Below, one piece after another: positions 52,227-60,143 of a DNA stretch of 64,000 nt. The DNA comes from Streptomyces rishiriensis. GTDB taxonomy: Bacteria > Actinomycetota > Actinomycetes > Streptomycetales > Streptomycetaceae. Each line of letters begins with the position of its first letter. Position 1 is the stretch's first letter. The stretch covers positions 1 to 64,000 of the forward strand of contig NZ_BEWA01000026.1 of NCBI RefSeq assembly GCF_003112535.1, given 5' to 3'. The position numbers were made by a program, and so were the translations under genes. Under the pieces are notes generated by a model, which did not search any database, had not been told where the DNA came from, and worked only from the letters and a program-made list of their open reading frames with translations.

Positions 52227-53539
52227 GTGGATCCCTTCCTGCCGGAGTCGTGGGGTTGAGGGGAGTCGTGGGGCGTCGTGGGGTTGAGGGGAGTCGCCGG
52301 ACCCGTGGGAGCGGTCGTCGGACCCGTGGGAGCGGTCGCATCAGATCGAGTGACCGGATCGGGTCGAGTGACCGGATAAGGCGGAGTCGCCGGATCAGGC
52401 GGAGTGAGCGGCTCAGGCGGGGTGAACGGGTCAGGCGGAGTGAGCGGGTCAAGGGGAGTGAGCGGGGTCGTGGGACTCGTCGGCCGGTCCTCCCGCGGTG
52501 CCGGGAGCCGTGCCGCGGGGCCCGGGCCGGTGTCCGGGGTGAACCACGGCAGAGTCGTGTTCGGGGCGGGGGGCCCGGCCTGCGCGGTCCGGACGTCCGT
52601 GCTCCGCTCGTGCCGGGGCGCCCGGGAGCGCCCCCGGGACGGATGGCGCGGGCGCACCCGGTCCACCACCGCCAGCCCGACGCGGAACACCGCCCCCGGG
52701 ACGACCAGGCAGAGCAGGATCCAGAACAGGGTCACGCCCCACGGACGGCCCACGCCCCACGGCTGCTCGGCGAGGACCTTCCCGCCGTACTTCAGGGAGA
52801 CGGTGTAGTCGCCATGGGCGCCCGCGGCCAGTTCGACGGGCAGTTCGACGCGGGCCTTCTCGCCGGGCCCGATCGTGCCGCGCCACTGCCGCTCGTCCCA
52901 CTGCGGGGCGAACACCCCGTGCGCGGCGCCGACCTGGAACACGGGGTCCTTGACGGCCCCGGTGCCGACGTTTCCCACGGTGAACGTCAGCGTGCGCGCG
53001 GGCGGCGCCCCGAACCAGGTCAGCAGGCCCGAGGAGCCGTCGAGCCGGGTGTCGGTGAGCACGGACAGACGTCCGCCACCGGTCTGCGCGGGCAGCGGTC
53101 GGACCGGGTGCCCGGCCACCTGGAACGCCGCGTCGGCCTGCGCCTTCGCACCGGTGGCGGTCGCCACGTGCACCACACAGGGACAGGGCGCCGGCGGCTC
53201 GGCCACCGGCAGCGCCCGGCTGAAGCGGCCGTCGGCGTCGGTGGTGACGGCGCGCCCGTCGGCGTTGGCACAGGAGTTGGTGCCGCCGATCACGCCCCGG
53301 GCCGGCGTCGCCTGCCCGCAGACCAGCAGCATCAGCAGCGTGCGCGGCCGCCAGCCGCTGCCGCTCACGGTGACCGAGCCGCCCGTGCCCGCCTGCGCCG
53401 CGGACACCGTCACCGCCGGCCGGTCGGCGGCCGCGGCCGGGGCGGCCGCCGGGACCAGGGACAGCAGCAGCAACAACAGGGAAACCAGGACCGGCGCCGA
53501 CGCTGTCGCCGGCGCCGCGATCCGCACCTCGCCTCTCAC
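52223..53539 (-). CDS. Membrane-anchored Ig-like protein with Pro-rich cytoplasmic tail
   Basis: The 438-residue protein has a signal peptide (about 15-38). An N-terminal beta-sandwich (41-145; VSGSGWRPRTLLMLLVCGQ, Cys74 and Cys90, plus CPC at 119-121) recalls neocarzinostatin-like folds. A second beta domain (about 155-260), a transmembrane helix (about 267-292) and a 145-residue tail follow. The tail is dominated by repeats such as LTPPDPFTPPEPLTPPDP. Tail codons form short direct repeats (about 52250-52480). It is coupled at both ends by 4-base overlaps (52223-52226 and 53536-53539). The function is unknown; it may be a membrane partner of the adjoining surface proteins. Confidence 0.75.
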   Translation of the reverse strand: MRGEVRIAAPATASAPVLVSLLLLLLSLVPAAAPAAAADRPAVTVSAAQAGTGGSVTVSGSGWRPRTLLMLLVCGQATPARGVIGGTNSCANADGRAVTTDADGRFSRALPVAEPPAPCPCVVHVATATGAKAQADAAFQVAGHPVRPLPAQTGGGRLSVLTDTRLDGSSGLLTWFGAPPARTLTFTVGNVGTGAVKDPVFQVGAAHGVFAPQWDERQWRGTIGPGEKARVELPVELAAGAHGDYTVSLKYGGKVLAEQPWGVGRPWGVTLFWILLCLVVPGAVFRVGLAVVDRVRPRHPSRGRSRAPRHERSTDVRTAQAGPPAPNTTLPWFTPDTGPGPAARLPAPREDRPTSPTTPLTPLDPLTPPDPFTPPEPLTPPDPATPPYPVTRPDPVTRSDATAPTGPTTAPTGPATPLNPTTPHDSPQPHDSGRKGST

Positions 53540-54375
53540 GTCAGCGCTCCCCTCGGCTCGGCTTCGGCGGCGGCCGGCCGGTGCCGGCGTCGTCGTAGGA
53601 ACACGGCGGCCGCCGCGGCCGACAGCGCGCCGGCCACCGCGCCCGCCGCCGCGCCCCGGGACACGAACCGCGCGGACGCCCGTCCGGTGACCCGGGTCGC
53701 GCCGGGCGCGGTGACCGTCAGCCGCACGGTGACGGCGTCCAGGGCCGGACGGTCGGGCCAGGGCTCGTACAGCGCGAGACGGCGGCCCGGCGGCAGGCGC
53801 ACGGGCAGGACGCGCGGGGCGCGCTCCAGGACGACGCCCAGGACGCCGTCCGCGTGCACCGCCAGCCGCGGGACGAGCGCCGTGGTGCCGCGGTTGACCA
53901 GCTCGTAGGTGATGCGGTCGCCGCGCACGGCCACATGCTCGACGGTCAGCGCGGCCAGCCGGGGACCGCCGACCCGGATCAGGAGCCGCACGTCGCTCTC
54001 CCGGCCGGCGGAGTCCCGTACGACGATCCGTCCCGCGCGGTCCCCGGGCCGGGCGTCCGCCGGGACCGCCACCGTGAAGGGCACCTCGGCGCGGGTGCGG
54101 GCGGGGACGTCGAGGGCGGGTTCGGCGAAGGCGACCCGCAGACCGGGACCGGTGACGCCGAGCCGCACGGAGAGCGGCCGGGTCCCCCGGTTGGTCACGG
54201 CGACCGTGTCCCGCAGCGCCGTCCCGGGCGTGCCCTCGGCGTAGAACGACGGCCGTCCTCCGCCGGAGGGCGACGCCGACCAGCCGGCCGGGCCGGCGCC
54301 GGGCGCGCCGGCCGGCGACGCGAGGGACACCAGCGGCAGGGACAGCAGCAGGACGCGGGCGGTGGCGTACGGCAT
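53536..54375 (-). CDS. WxL-interacting/DUF916-like membrane-anchored protein
   Basis: The 279-residue protein has a signal peptide (about 5-28), two Ig-like beta domains and a C-terminal transmembrane helix with Arg-rich end (RRRRHR). The first domain (about 40-130) has the DUF916 logic: ALRDTVAVTNRGTRPLSVRL, then FTVAVPADARPGDRAGRIVV. The second (about 140-235) resembles DUF3324. In Firmicutes such proteins accompany WxL surface proteins and bind peptidoglycan. Assignment is by pattern only. ATG 54375 follows ggag; it is 29 bases after the LPQTG gene and overlaps the next gene by four bases. Confidence 0.65.
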   Translation of the reverse strand: MPYATARVLLLSLPLVSLASPAGAPGAGPAGWSASPSGGGRPSFYAEGTPGTALRDTVAVTNRGTRPLSVRLGVTGPGLRVAFAEPALDVPARTRAEVPFTVAVPADARPGDRAGRIVVRDSAGRESDVRLLIRVGGPRLAALTVEHVAVRGDRITYELVNRGTTALVPRLAVHADGVLGVVLERAPRVLPVRLPPGRRLALYEPWPDRPALDAVTVRLTVTAPGATRVTGRASARFVSRGAAAGAVAGALSAAAAAVFLRRRRHRPAAAEAEPRGALT

Positions 54376-54404
54376 CGGCGGCTCCAGCGCTCCTCCGGGT
54401 GCGG

Positions 54405-55133
54405 TCAGCGGCGGGCACGGGCCGGCTGGTTGCGCCTGGTCAGCCACAGGGCGCCCGCCGCGCCCGCGAGCAGCACGGTGCCGCCGAGGGTGCCGAGGGC
54501 GATCGCGGAGTCCTCGGGGCCGGTCTGCGGGAGCTGCCCGCCGGAGCCGCCGTCGCTCGCCGCGCCGCCGGTCGAGCCCCCGGTCGTACCGCCGCCCGTC
54601 GTGCCCCCGCTCGTGCCGCCGCCCGACACGGTCACGTCGAGGGTGAGGGAGGGGCCGGGGGTGTTGCTCGGTGTGCAGGTGGTGGTCGTGCCGAGCGCCT
54701 TGATGGTCAGCACGCCGGCCGTGAAGGTGACCTTGCCGCTCCTCTTCGGGGTGTACGTGCCGCTCAGGTCATTGATCTTGATGGGGGTGTTCTCGGGGAT
54801 CGCGGCCTGGTTGGCCGGGCCCGTGACGTTCAGGGTGCCGCTGTCGGCGCCGCCCAGCTTGATCGTGGCGCTCGGCTTCATGGAGCCGGCGCCCAGTTCG
54901 ACGGGGCTGGAGGAGACGCCTTTCTGCCAGGACATCGTGATCCGGTATCCGTCGCCGCTCTTGACGCCCTTGATGTCGATCGGCGAGACGGCGCTCTTGG
55001 CTCCGATGGGCGTCTTGCAGCCGTAGTTGACGTTGACGACCTCGGCCATGGCCGCCGGGGCGGCCGTCAGCACCGCCGAGCCGGCCAGGGCCGCGGCAGT
55101 CGCGAGCACGGCGGTTCGCTTCCGGTTCGACAC
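54405..55133 (-). CDS. Sortase-type (LPQTG) surface protein, single repeated domain
   Basis: The 242-residue protein has a signal peptide (about 8-30), one copy (31-170) of the domain found twice in the LAETG protein, and a Gly/Thr/Ser-rich stalk. An LPQTG signal at 201-205, hydrophobic helix and basic tail follow. Shared landmarks with the LAETG protein are PIG near the start, SP, the TGPANQA peptide, the LxGTY strand and the TTTTCTP close. It is the first gene of the leftward operon. LPxTG versus LAxTG may direct the two proteins to different sortases. Function unknown. Confidence 0.82.
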   Translation of the reverse strand: MSNRKRTAVLATAAALAGSAVLTAAPAAMAEVVNVNYGCKTPIGAKSAVSPIDIKGVKSGDGYRITMSWQKGVSSSPVELGAGSMKPSATIKLGGADSGTLNVTGPANQAAIPENTPIKINDLSGTYTPKRSGKVTFTAGVLTIKALGTTTTCTPSNTPGPSLTLDVTVSGGGTSGGTTGGGTTGGSTGGAASDGGSGGQLPQTGPEDSAIALGTLGGTVLLAGAAGALWLTRRNQPARARR

Positions 55134-55821
55134 GGTCCCGTCCCCTCACTCCCACCGCCCCGCCTTACTGACGAGGCATCAGATTGAGCCGTCAAGGTAC
55201 GCCCGGGGCGATGAGGAGGGAAGAGAAGGCACGGGCCGGAGTTGTGACGATCCGACACACCTGCGCGAGCGGCGCGAAGACCGCCGCGACTGCCCGCCGA
55301 CGGCGCACGACGGGACGGCGAGGCTTCGCGGAAACCTGACCGGACTTGCTGAGGCGAGACGGCGGCGGGGCTGCGGCAGGACTGCGGCGGGACCGTGGTG
55401 GGGGCGTGGTGGGGGCGCGGTGGGACCGCGGCGGCGGGCCGAAGCCGTCGGATCGGGGGTGCCAGCCGGGCGGCGACGGGCCGGAGCCGACGGGCCGGAG
55501 CCGGGATCACGGCCGAGAGCGCGAGGGCGCGGGGCGCCTGGGCCGAACCGGCCGGCGAAGCCCGTAAAGAGCCCGGCTGTCGCCTCGGACGCTCGACGCT
55601 CGGCGCTCGGGCGCTCGGCGACCTACGGGGGGCGAGGCCCCCGAGGGCGGTGCGCCGAGGGCGGCGCGGCGAGGGCGGCGGGACGGGACGGCGGGACGGG
55701 ACGGCGAGGGCGGGCCGCCCGGCTGCGCGGACCCCCCGCTTCCGGCCGCCGCCCGCTGGGCGAATCGCCGCGGGCGGGCCGTGGTCGGGAATCGCCGCGG
55801 GCGGGCCGTGGTCAGGGGCCG
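55134..55821. other. GC-rich low-complexity gap upstream of the surface-protein operon
   Basis: About 690 bases with no convincing gene. Immediately upstream of the operon the leftward strand has TTGACG (55190-55195), a possible -35, but no good -10. From 55380 to 55820 the sequence is very G-rich with short repeats, including ggtgggggc units near 55393-55420, gggacggc units near 55680-55710, and a 27-bp tandem pair. ORFs here look like compositional artefacts. Confidence 0.55.
55762..55815. repeat. 27-bp tandem duplication
   Basis: Two adjacent 27-base units (55762-55788 and 55789-55815) differ at one base. They share gaatcgccgcgggcgggccg and lie just past the stop of the RsbW-like gene. 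Confidence 0.93.
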
Positions 55822-56382
55822 TCAGGCCGGAGCGCCCAGTTCCGCCCAGACCGTCTTGCCGGCGACGCCCTGGGCCCGCATGACGCCCCAGTCCAGGCAG
55901 AGGCGCTGGACGATGAACATGCCGTGTCCGCCGGGGCGGCCCGCGCGGTGCGGGGTGCGGGGCGCCGGCTGGCCCGTGCCGCGGTCCGAGACCTCGACGC
56001 GGATCACCTTGTTGTCGCAGCCCAGGACCATCGCGTCCGGCCCCTCGGCGTGCAGGCACGCGTTGGTGACCAGCTCCGAGACGACGAGCAGCACGTCCTC
56101 GGCGGCGGCCCGCCGGTCGGCGGTGGCGGCCGGCAGCCAGCCCCACGCGTACAGCGCCTGGCGGGCGAAGTCGCGGGCGAGCGGAACGACGCCGCTGGCG
56201 TCGTCGAAGCTCAGCCGGCGTACCTGACGGCTGCCCGGCGACCCGGGCGTCACGGCAGCCGTGCCCCCGTCGGACGTCCCAGCCCCCCGCGCGTCCCCCT
56301 GGGACGCCCCGGAAGCGCCGCTGGGCTCCGGGCTGGGCTCCGGGCCGCGGTCGCCCGGCGAGTAAGGCCGGGTGGTGCTCAT
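55822..56382 (-). CDS. RsbW-like anti-sigma factor / HATPase-domain protein
   Basis: The 186-residue protein has a disordered Pro/Gly/Ser N-terminus (1-52) and a GHKL ATPase domain (about 55-184). The N box reads LLVVSELVTNACLHA, the G1 region VEVSDRGTGQP, and then GGHGMFIVQRLCLDWG. It resembles RsbW-type serine kinases that bind SigB-family sigma factors and phosphorylate STAS antagonists. The STAS gene lies next upstream and the sigma factor beyond it, giving a complete partner-switch set, but partners are inferred from position. Confidence 0.88.
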   Translation of the reverse strand: MSTTRPYSPGDRGPEPSPEPSGASGASQGDARGAGTSDGGTAAVTPGSPGSRQVRRLSFDDASGVVPLARDFARQALYAWGWLPAATADRRAAAEDVLLVVSELVTNACLHAEGPDAMVLGCDNKVIRVEVSDRGTGQPAPRTPHRAGRPGGHGMFIVQRLCLDWGVMRAQGVAGKTVWAELGAPA

Positions 56383-56586
56383 CAGCGCTTCACCTCACCG
56401 ATTCCCCGATTGACCGGTTCACCATTCAAGAGTCGGATCTCTGCAGAGTCGTACGTAGCCGGACGGCGTTTCGCGTCGGCGCCGCCGCCGACATGTGCGG
56501 GTTCAGGATGTCTCCTGCCCGGCGTGACGGGCGGGACACCCCCGTTCTCGCCCGTGTCGTGTCGACGCCGGGCGGACGGCGCGAAC

Positions 56587-56982
56587 TCAGCCGTCCTCGT
56601 CCTGTCCGTCGCGCTCGTCGGCCAGCGCCGCCTCGACCGTGTCGTGCACGGTGAACACGGCGTCCGCTCCGGTGATCTCGAAGACCCGGGCCACCACGGG
56701 GAGCATTCCCGCCAGATGGACTCCGCCGCCGGCCGCCTCCGCCTTCAGGCGGGCTCCGAGCAGCACGTTGAGCCCGGTGGAGTCACAGAACTCCAGGCGC
56801 GCGCAGTCGACCACCAGGCGACTGCGACCTCTGGCGAGGCAGGCTTCGAGTGGCTCACGCAACAAATCGGCGGTGTGGTGATCCAACTCACCCGCCGGGG
56901 TCACGACGGCACTGTGGCCCTCTTCCCGCACCTCGACCAGAAGCCGGCCCGACTGTGCGCTGCCGACCGTCCCGCGGTCCAT
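56587..56982 (-). CDS. Anti-sigma factor antagonist (STAS domain)
   Basis: The 131-residue protein is a single STAS domain (about 10-115): VVTPAGELDHHTADLLREPL, then LVVDCARLEFCDSTGLNVLL, whose Ser in DSTGLN is the usual phosphorylation site. It would release a sigma factor by capturing its anti-sigma factor when unphosphorylated. Divergent from the sigma gene at 57235 and 204 bases upstream of the RsbW-like gene on the same strand. Confidence 0.92.
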   Translation of the reverse strand: MDRGTVGSAQSGRLLVEVREEGHSAVVTPAGELDHHTADLLREPLEACLARGRSRLVVDCARLEFCDSTGLNVLLGARLKAEAAGGGVHLAGMLPVVARVFEITGADAVFTVHDTVEAALADERDGQDEDG

Positions 56983-57234
56983 GCCGTCTCTTCTCCTGGG
57001 GTCGCGAACTGCTTTCTGACGCCCTCGAACACTACGCCCTCGACCCGCACCTCAACACCCGAACAATCGCACACAAACAGACATAAAGGGACAAGGTGCA
57101 CTTGCGATCGGTCAAGTAAAGCAGGTAGGCCTAGTACGAACACGCAGACCGACACGGCCGGCTTTGGAGGCGCCGCACACCGTAGTGCGCTCACTGGCTT
57201 CGGCAGCCATACGCCGAGAACGATGGAGGACATC

Positions 57235-58158
57235 ATGTCACCCCGGCTCGACGCACCGCATACCCGCGGAGCGACGTCGACACCCCCTCCGGACCAAGAA
57301 CATCTGGAACCCATCGCACAGAACGCGGTGCCGGACGTCGACCCCACCGACGCCCTCGCCGGACTCCCGGAGATCCCCCCGTTCGACGAGGTCGGATCCG
57401 TCGACGCGCGGGCCCTGTCCAAGACCCTGTTCGCACGGCTCGAATCCCTCGAAGAGGGCACCTACGACTACTCGTACGTGCGCAACACCCTCGTCGAACT
57501 GAACCTCGCGCTCGTCAAGTTCGCCGCCTCCCGGTTCCGCTCCCGCAGCGAGCCCATGGAGGACATCATCCAGGTCGGCACCATCGGCCTGATCAAGGCG
57601 ATCGACCGCTTCGAACTCTCGCGGGGGGTCGAGTTCCCGACCTTCGCGATGCCAACCATCATCGGCGAGATCAAGCGCTTCTTCCGCGACACGTCGTGGT
57701 CGGTGCGCGTCCCGCGCCGGCTCCAGGAGCTCCGGCTCGACCTGGCCAGGGCGGGCGACGAACTGGCCCAGAAGCTGGACCGCGCGCCCACGGTCGCGGA
57801 GCTCGCCGAGCGTCTCGGCCTCTCCAACGACGAGGTCGTCGAAGGCATGGCCGCGTCCAACGCCTACACGGCGTCCTCGCTGGACGCGCAGCCGCAGGAC
57901 GACGACTCGGAAGGCGCCCTCGCCCATCGGATCGGCTACGAGGACAACGGCATCGAGGGCATCGAGTACATCGAGTCGCTGAAGCCCCTGATCGCCGGAC
58001 TCGCGCCCCGCGACCGGCAGATCCTCTCCCTCCGTTTCGTCGCCGGCCTGACCCAGTCGGAGATCGGCGAGGAACTCGGCATCTCGCAGATGCACGTGTC
58101 GCGGCTGCTGTCGCGCACCCTGGTGCGACTGCGCAAGGCGCTGACGGTCGAGGAGTAG
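57235..58158 (+). CDS. sigI: SigB/SigF-family RNA polymerase sigma factor (SigI-like)
   Basis: The 307-residue sigma factor has a variable N-terminus (1-60). Region 2 (about 85-160) shows EPMEDIIQVGTIGLIKAIDR and FELSRGVEFPTFAMPTIIGE. Region 3 (about 165-220; VRVPRRLQELRLDLARAGDE) and region 4 (about 245-305; LSLRFVAGLTQSEIGEELGI, then SQMHVSRLLSRTLVRLRKAL) follow. It is of the SigB stress/development group. The symbol sigI rests on its position next to the hut genes, as I recall for S. coelicolor, and on its regulators. ATG 57235 follows ggagg. A 22-bp hairpin ends the transcript. Confidence 0.85.
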   Translation: MSPRLDAPHTRGATSTPPPDQEHLEPIAQNAVPDVDPTDALAGLPEIPPFDEVGSVDARALSKTLFARLESLEEGTYDYSYVRNTLVELNLALVKFAASRFRSRSEPMEDIIQVGTIGLIKAIDRFELSRGVEFPTFAMPTIIGEIKRFFRDTSWSVRVPRRLQELRLDLARAGDELAQKLDRAPTVAELAERLGLSNDEVVEGMAASNAYTASSLDAQPQDDDSEGALAHRIGYEDNGIEGIEYIESLKPLIAGLAPRDRQILSLRFVAGLTQSEIGEELGISQMHVSRLLSRTLVRLRKALTVEE

Positions 58159-58498
58159 TACCCGGGAGACCTCGCTGGACGCCGACGCCCGGCCGATCGA
58201 CCTGAGCTCGACCTGAGCTCGACCTGAACTCGATCGGCCGGGCGCCGGCGTCTGCCCGCCGCCTTCTCCCGCCCCTCGTCCAGGCCCCTCGTCCAGGCCC
58301 CTTCTCCCGCCCCTCTTCCAGCCCCCTCCCTCCCGCCGCTCTCCCGCCCCTCTCCCCACGCGCCCCCACCGCCCCTCTTGTTACCCCCGGAAACCTCCCC
58401 ACGGAGCCCCATGCGCCACTAGGGTCGCCCTCACCCCGGACTGACCAGTACGTCAGCAACCGGACGCGCGAGGGCGTCCGGCGAGGAGGCGACCCTTC
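58159..58498. other. Gap with sigI terminator and pyrimidine-rich tract
   Basis: About 340 bases. The first 95 hold the sigI terminator. From about 58253 to 58393 the forward strand is a C/T-rich tract with repeated cccctcgtccagg-like units, meaning G-runs on the other strand. The remainder includes gactgaccagtacgtcag, a short inverted repeat (58440-58456), upstream of the fusion gene. Confidence 0.7.
58178..58252 (+). terminator. sigI terminator with repeat-filled loop
   Basis: A perfect 15-bp stem (cgcccggccgatcga at 58186-58200 with 58230-58244) extends, after one mismatch, by seven more pairs (58178-58184 with 58246-58252). The 29-base loop consists of two and a half copies of a 12-base unit (cctgagctcgac). 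Confidence 0.88.
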
Positions 58499-60025
58499 AT
58501 GGCCCGTGCCGACGGAGACGACGAGGCGCACGCGCCGAACGCCGACACCGCGTCCGACGCGCACCTCACCGACCGGCTCCGCGCCGCACCCGCCGCCGCC
58601 TACCCGGCGCTGCGCGCCCTGCGCGCCCGCCACCAGCCCGCCGTGCTGGCCTACGCCCGCCGCTGCACGACCGGCGAACCGGCGGCCCGGCGACTCGCGG
58701 CCGAGGCCTTCACCCTCGCCGCCCGGGAGACGGCGCGCGGCGCCGACCCCGGCGGCCCCTGGCGGCACCGGCTCCTGCTGCTGGCCGGGCAGGCGGCCGC
58801 GAGCTGGGCCGCCGACGACCGGGCCGGCGGGCTGGACGCGGGACTGCTCCTCGTCCTCAACACGACGGGCCCCGGCGGCCCGGTACCGCCGATGCTCGTC
58901 GCGTTCCGTTCGCTGCCCTCCCGCACGCAGGGCCTGATCTGGTACGACGTCGTCGAGCGCGAGCCGGCCGAGCGCACGGCCACGCTGCTCGGTCTGACCC
59001 CCCAGGACGTGGTCCACGGCGCCGGACCCGCCCTCCAGTCCCTCGCCCAGGCCTGTCTGCGGCACCGGCTCGCCGCCTCGGACGACCCGCGCTGCGGGGA
59101 CTTCCGCCGGCTGATCGAGGAATCCGTACGCGCCGACGGCCCACGGCACAGCCCCGACCTCGACGCCCACCGGGCGCAGTGCCCGCACTGCGCGACCGCC
59201 TACGAGGAACAGTGCGCGCTGCGCGACACCCCCCGCGGCGCCCTCGCGGAGGGGCTGCTGCCGTGGGGCGGGGCGTCGTACGCGATGGACGAGCGCGAGC
59301 CGGTGCGCGCGGCGCGGACGGCCGCCCGAAAACCCCGCCGCCGGATCGTGCTGGCCTCGGCGGTGCTGGGGGTCGCGGCGATCCCGCTGCTGATCCTGCT
59401 CGCCACCCAGGGCGACTCGTCGGACGGCGAGGCAGCGGGCGCGGTGGGCGCCAGGCCGTCGACCGCGCCGCAGGTGACCGTGACGGCGACGGTGTCGGTG
59501 TCCGCCGCGCCGAGCGCGGCCTCGCCCAGCCCGTCACCTTCCCTGTCGCCGTCCGCGTCCCGCACCTCCGCGCCGCCCGGGCCGCGGCCCGCGCCCACCC
59601 CGTCCGCCTCTCCCGCGCGCCCGCCCGGGGCCACGTTCGCCCAGGTCGTGAACGCCGCCACGGGCCGCTGTCTGGAGGTCGCCGGCGACCTGCGCAACGG
59701 CACGGACGTCGTCACCGTGCCCTGCTCGGCCTCCCCCGGTCAGCGCTGGCGGGTCGACTCCGCGCGCGGGGTGCTCCAGTCCTACGCCGACCCCGACTTC
59801 TGCCTGGACAGCCGTGGCGCGGTCGACGACGGCGTCGGCGTCTGGAGCTGCGACTCGGTGGAGGGCCGCAACGGCCGGAACCTGATGTTCACCGTGGACG
59901 AGGACGGCAGGATCCGGCCGGCGATCGCCTTCGCGTCGGCCCTGACGGTGGACGACTCCGGCTCCCTGTCGTTCGACCTGCTGGACGAGGCCGCGCGCCA
60001 GGTGTGGCGGGCGGGGGCGGCCTGA
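58499..60025 (+). CDS. Sigma-like / zinc-finger / transmembrane / ricin-lectin fusion protein
   Basis: The 508-residue protein is modular. Residues about 20-195 resemble ECF sigma regions (PALRALRARHQPAVLAYARR; LPSRTQGLIWYDVVEREPAE). Residues about 196-245 carry an anti-sigma zinc-finger pattern (HRAQCPHC with preceding His). A transmembrane helix (about 279-302), a Ser/Pro/Ala linker and a C-terminal ricin-type beta-trefoil domain (about 378-508) follow, the last with GRCLEVAGDL, GQRWRVDS and QVWRAG. This suggests a membrane sensor linking sugar binding outside to a sigma-like module inside. It may be a degenerate sigma rather than an active one. Confidence 0.8.
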   Translation: MARADGDDEAHAPNADTASDAHLTDRLRAAPAAAYPALRALRARHQPAVLAYARRCTTGEPAARRLAAEAFTLAARETARGADPGGPWRHRLLLLAGQAAASWAADDRAGGLDAGLLLVLNTTGPGGPVPPMLVAFRSLPSRTQGLIWYDVVEREPAERTATLLGLTPQDVVHGAGPALQSLAQACLRHRLAASDDPRCGDFRRLIEESVRADGPRHSPDLDAHRAQCPHCATAYEEQCALRDTPRGALAEGLLPWGGASYAMDEREPVRAARTAARKPRRRIVLASAVLGVAAIPLLILLATQGDSSDGEAAGAVGARPSTAPQVTVTATVSVSAAPSAASPSPSPSLSPSASRTSAPPGPRPAPTPSASPARPPGATFAQVVNAATGRCLEVAGDLRNGTDVVTVPCSASPGQRWRVDSARGVLQSYADPDFCLDSRGAVDDGVGVWSCDSVEGRNGRNLMFTVDEDGRIRPAIAFASALTVDDSGSLSFDLLDEAARQVWRAGAA

Positions 60026-60143
60026 GGCCGCCGCCGTCCTCATCGTGAAAATCCGCGGGCCGGTCTCCGCCCGGCGTCTACGCTGGCCCGGCCCTCGAAC
60101 CAGCAGCGCCGCTGGCCCGCGTCGTCTGCTCATGAGGAGCCCC

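Noticed and set aside
55346..55567. Small G/R-rich ORFs upstream of the surface operon
   Set aside because: Composition follows local G-rich repeats; no ribosome site or recognisable sequence.
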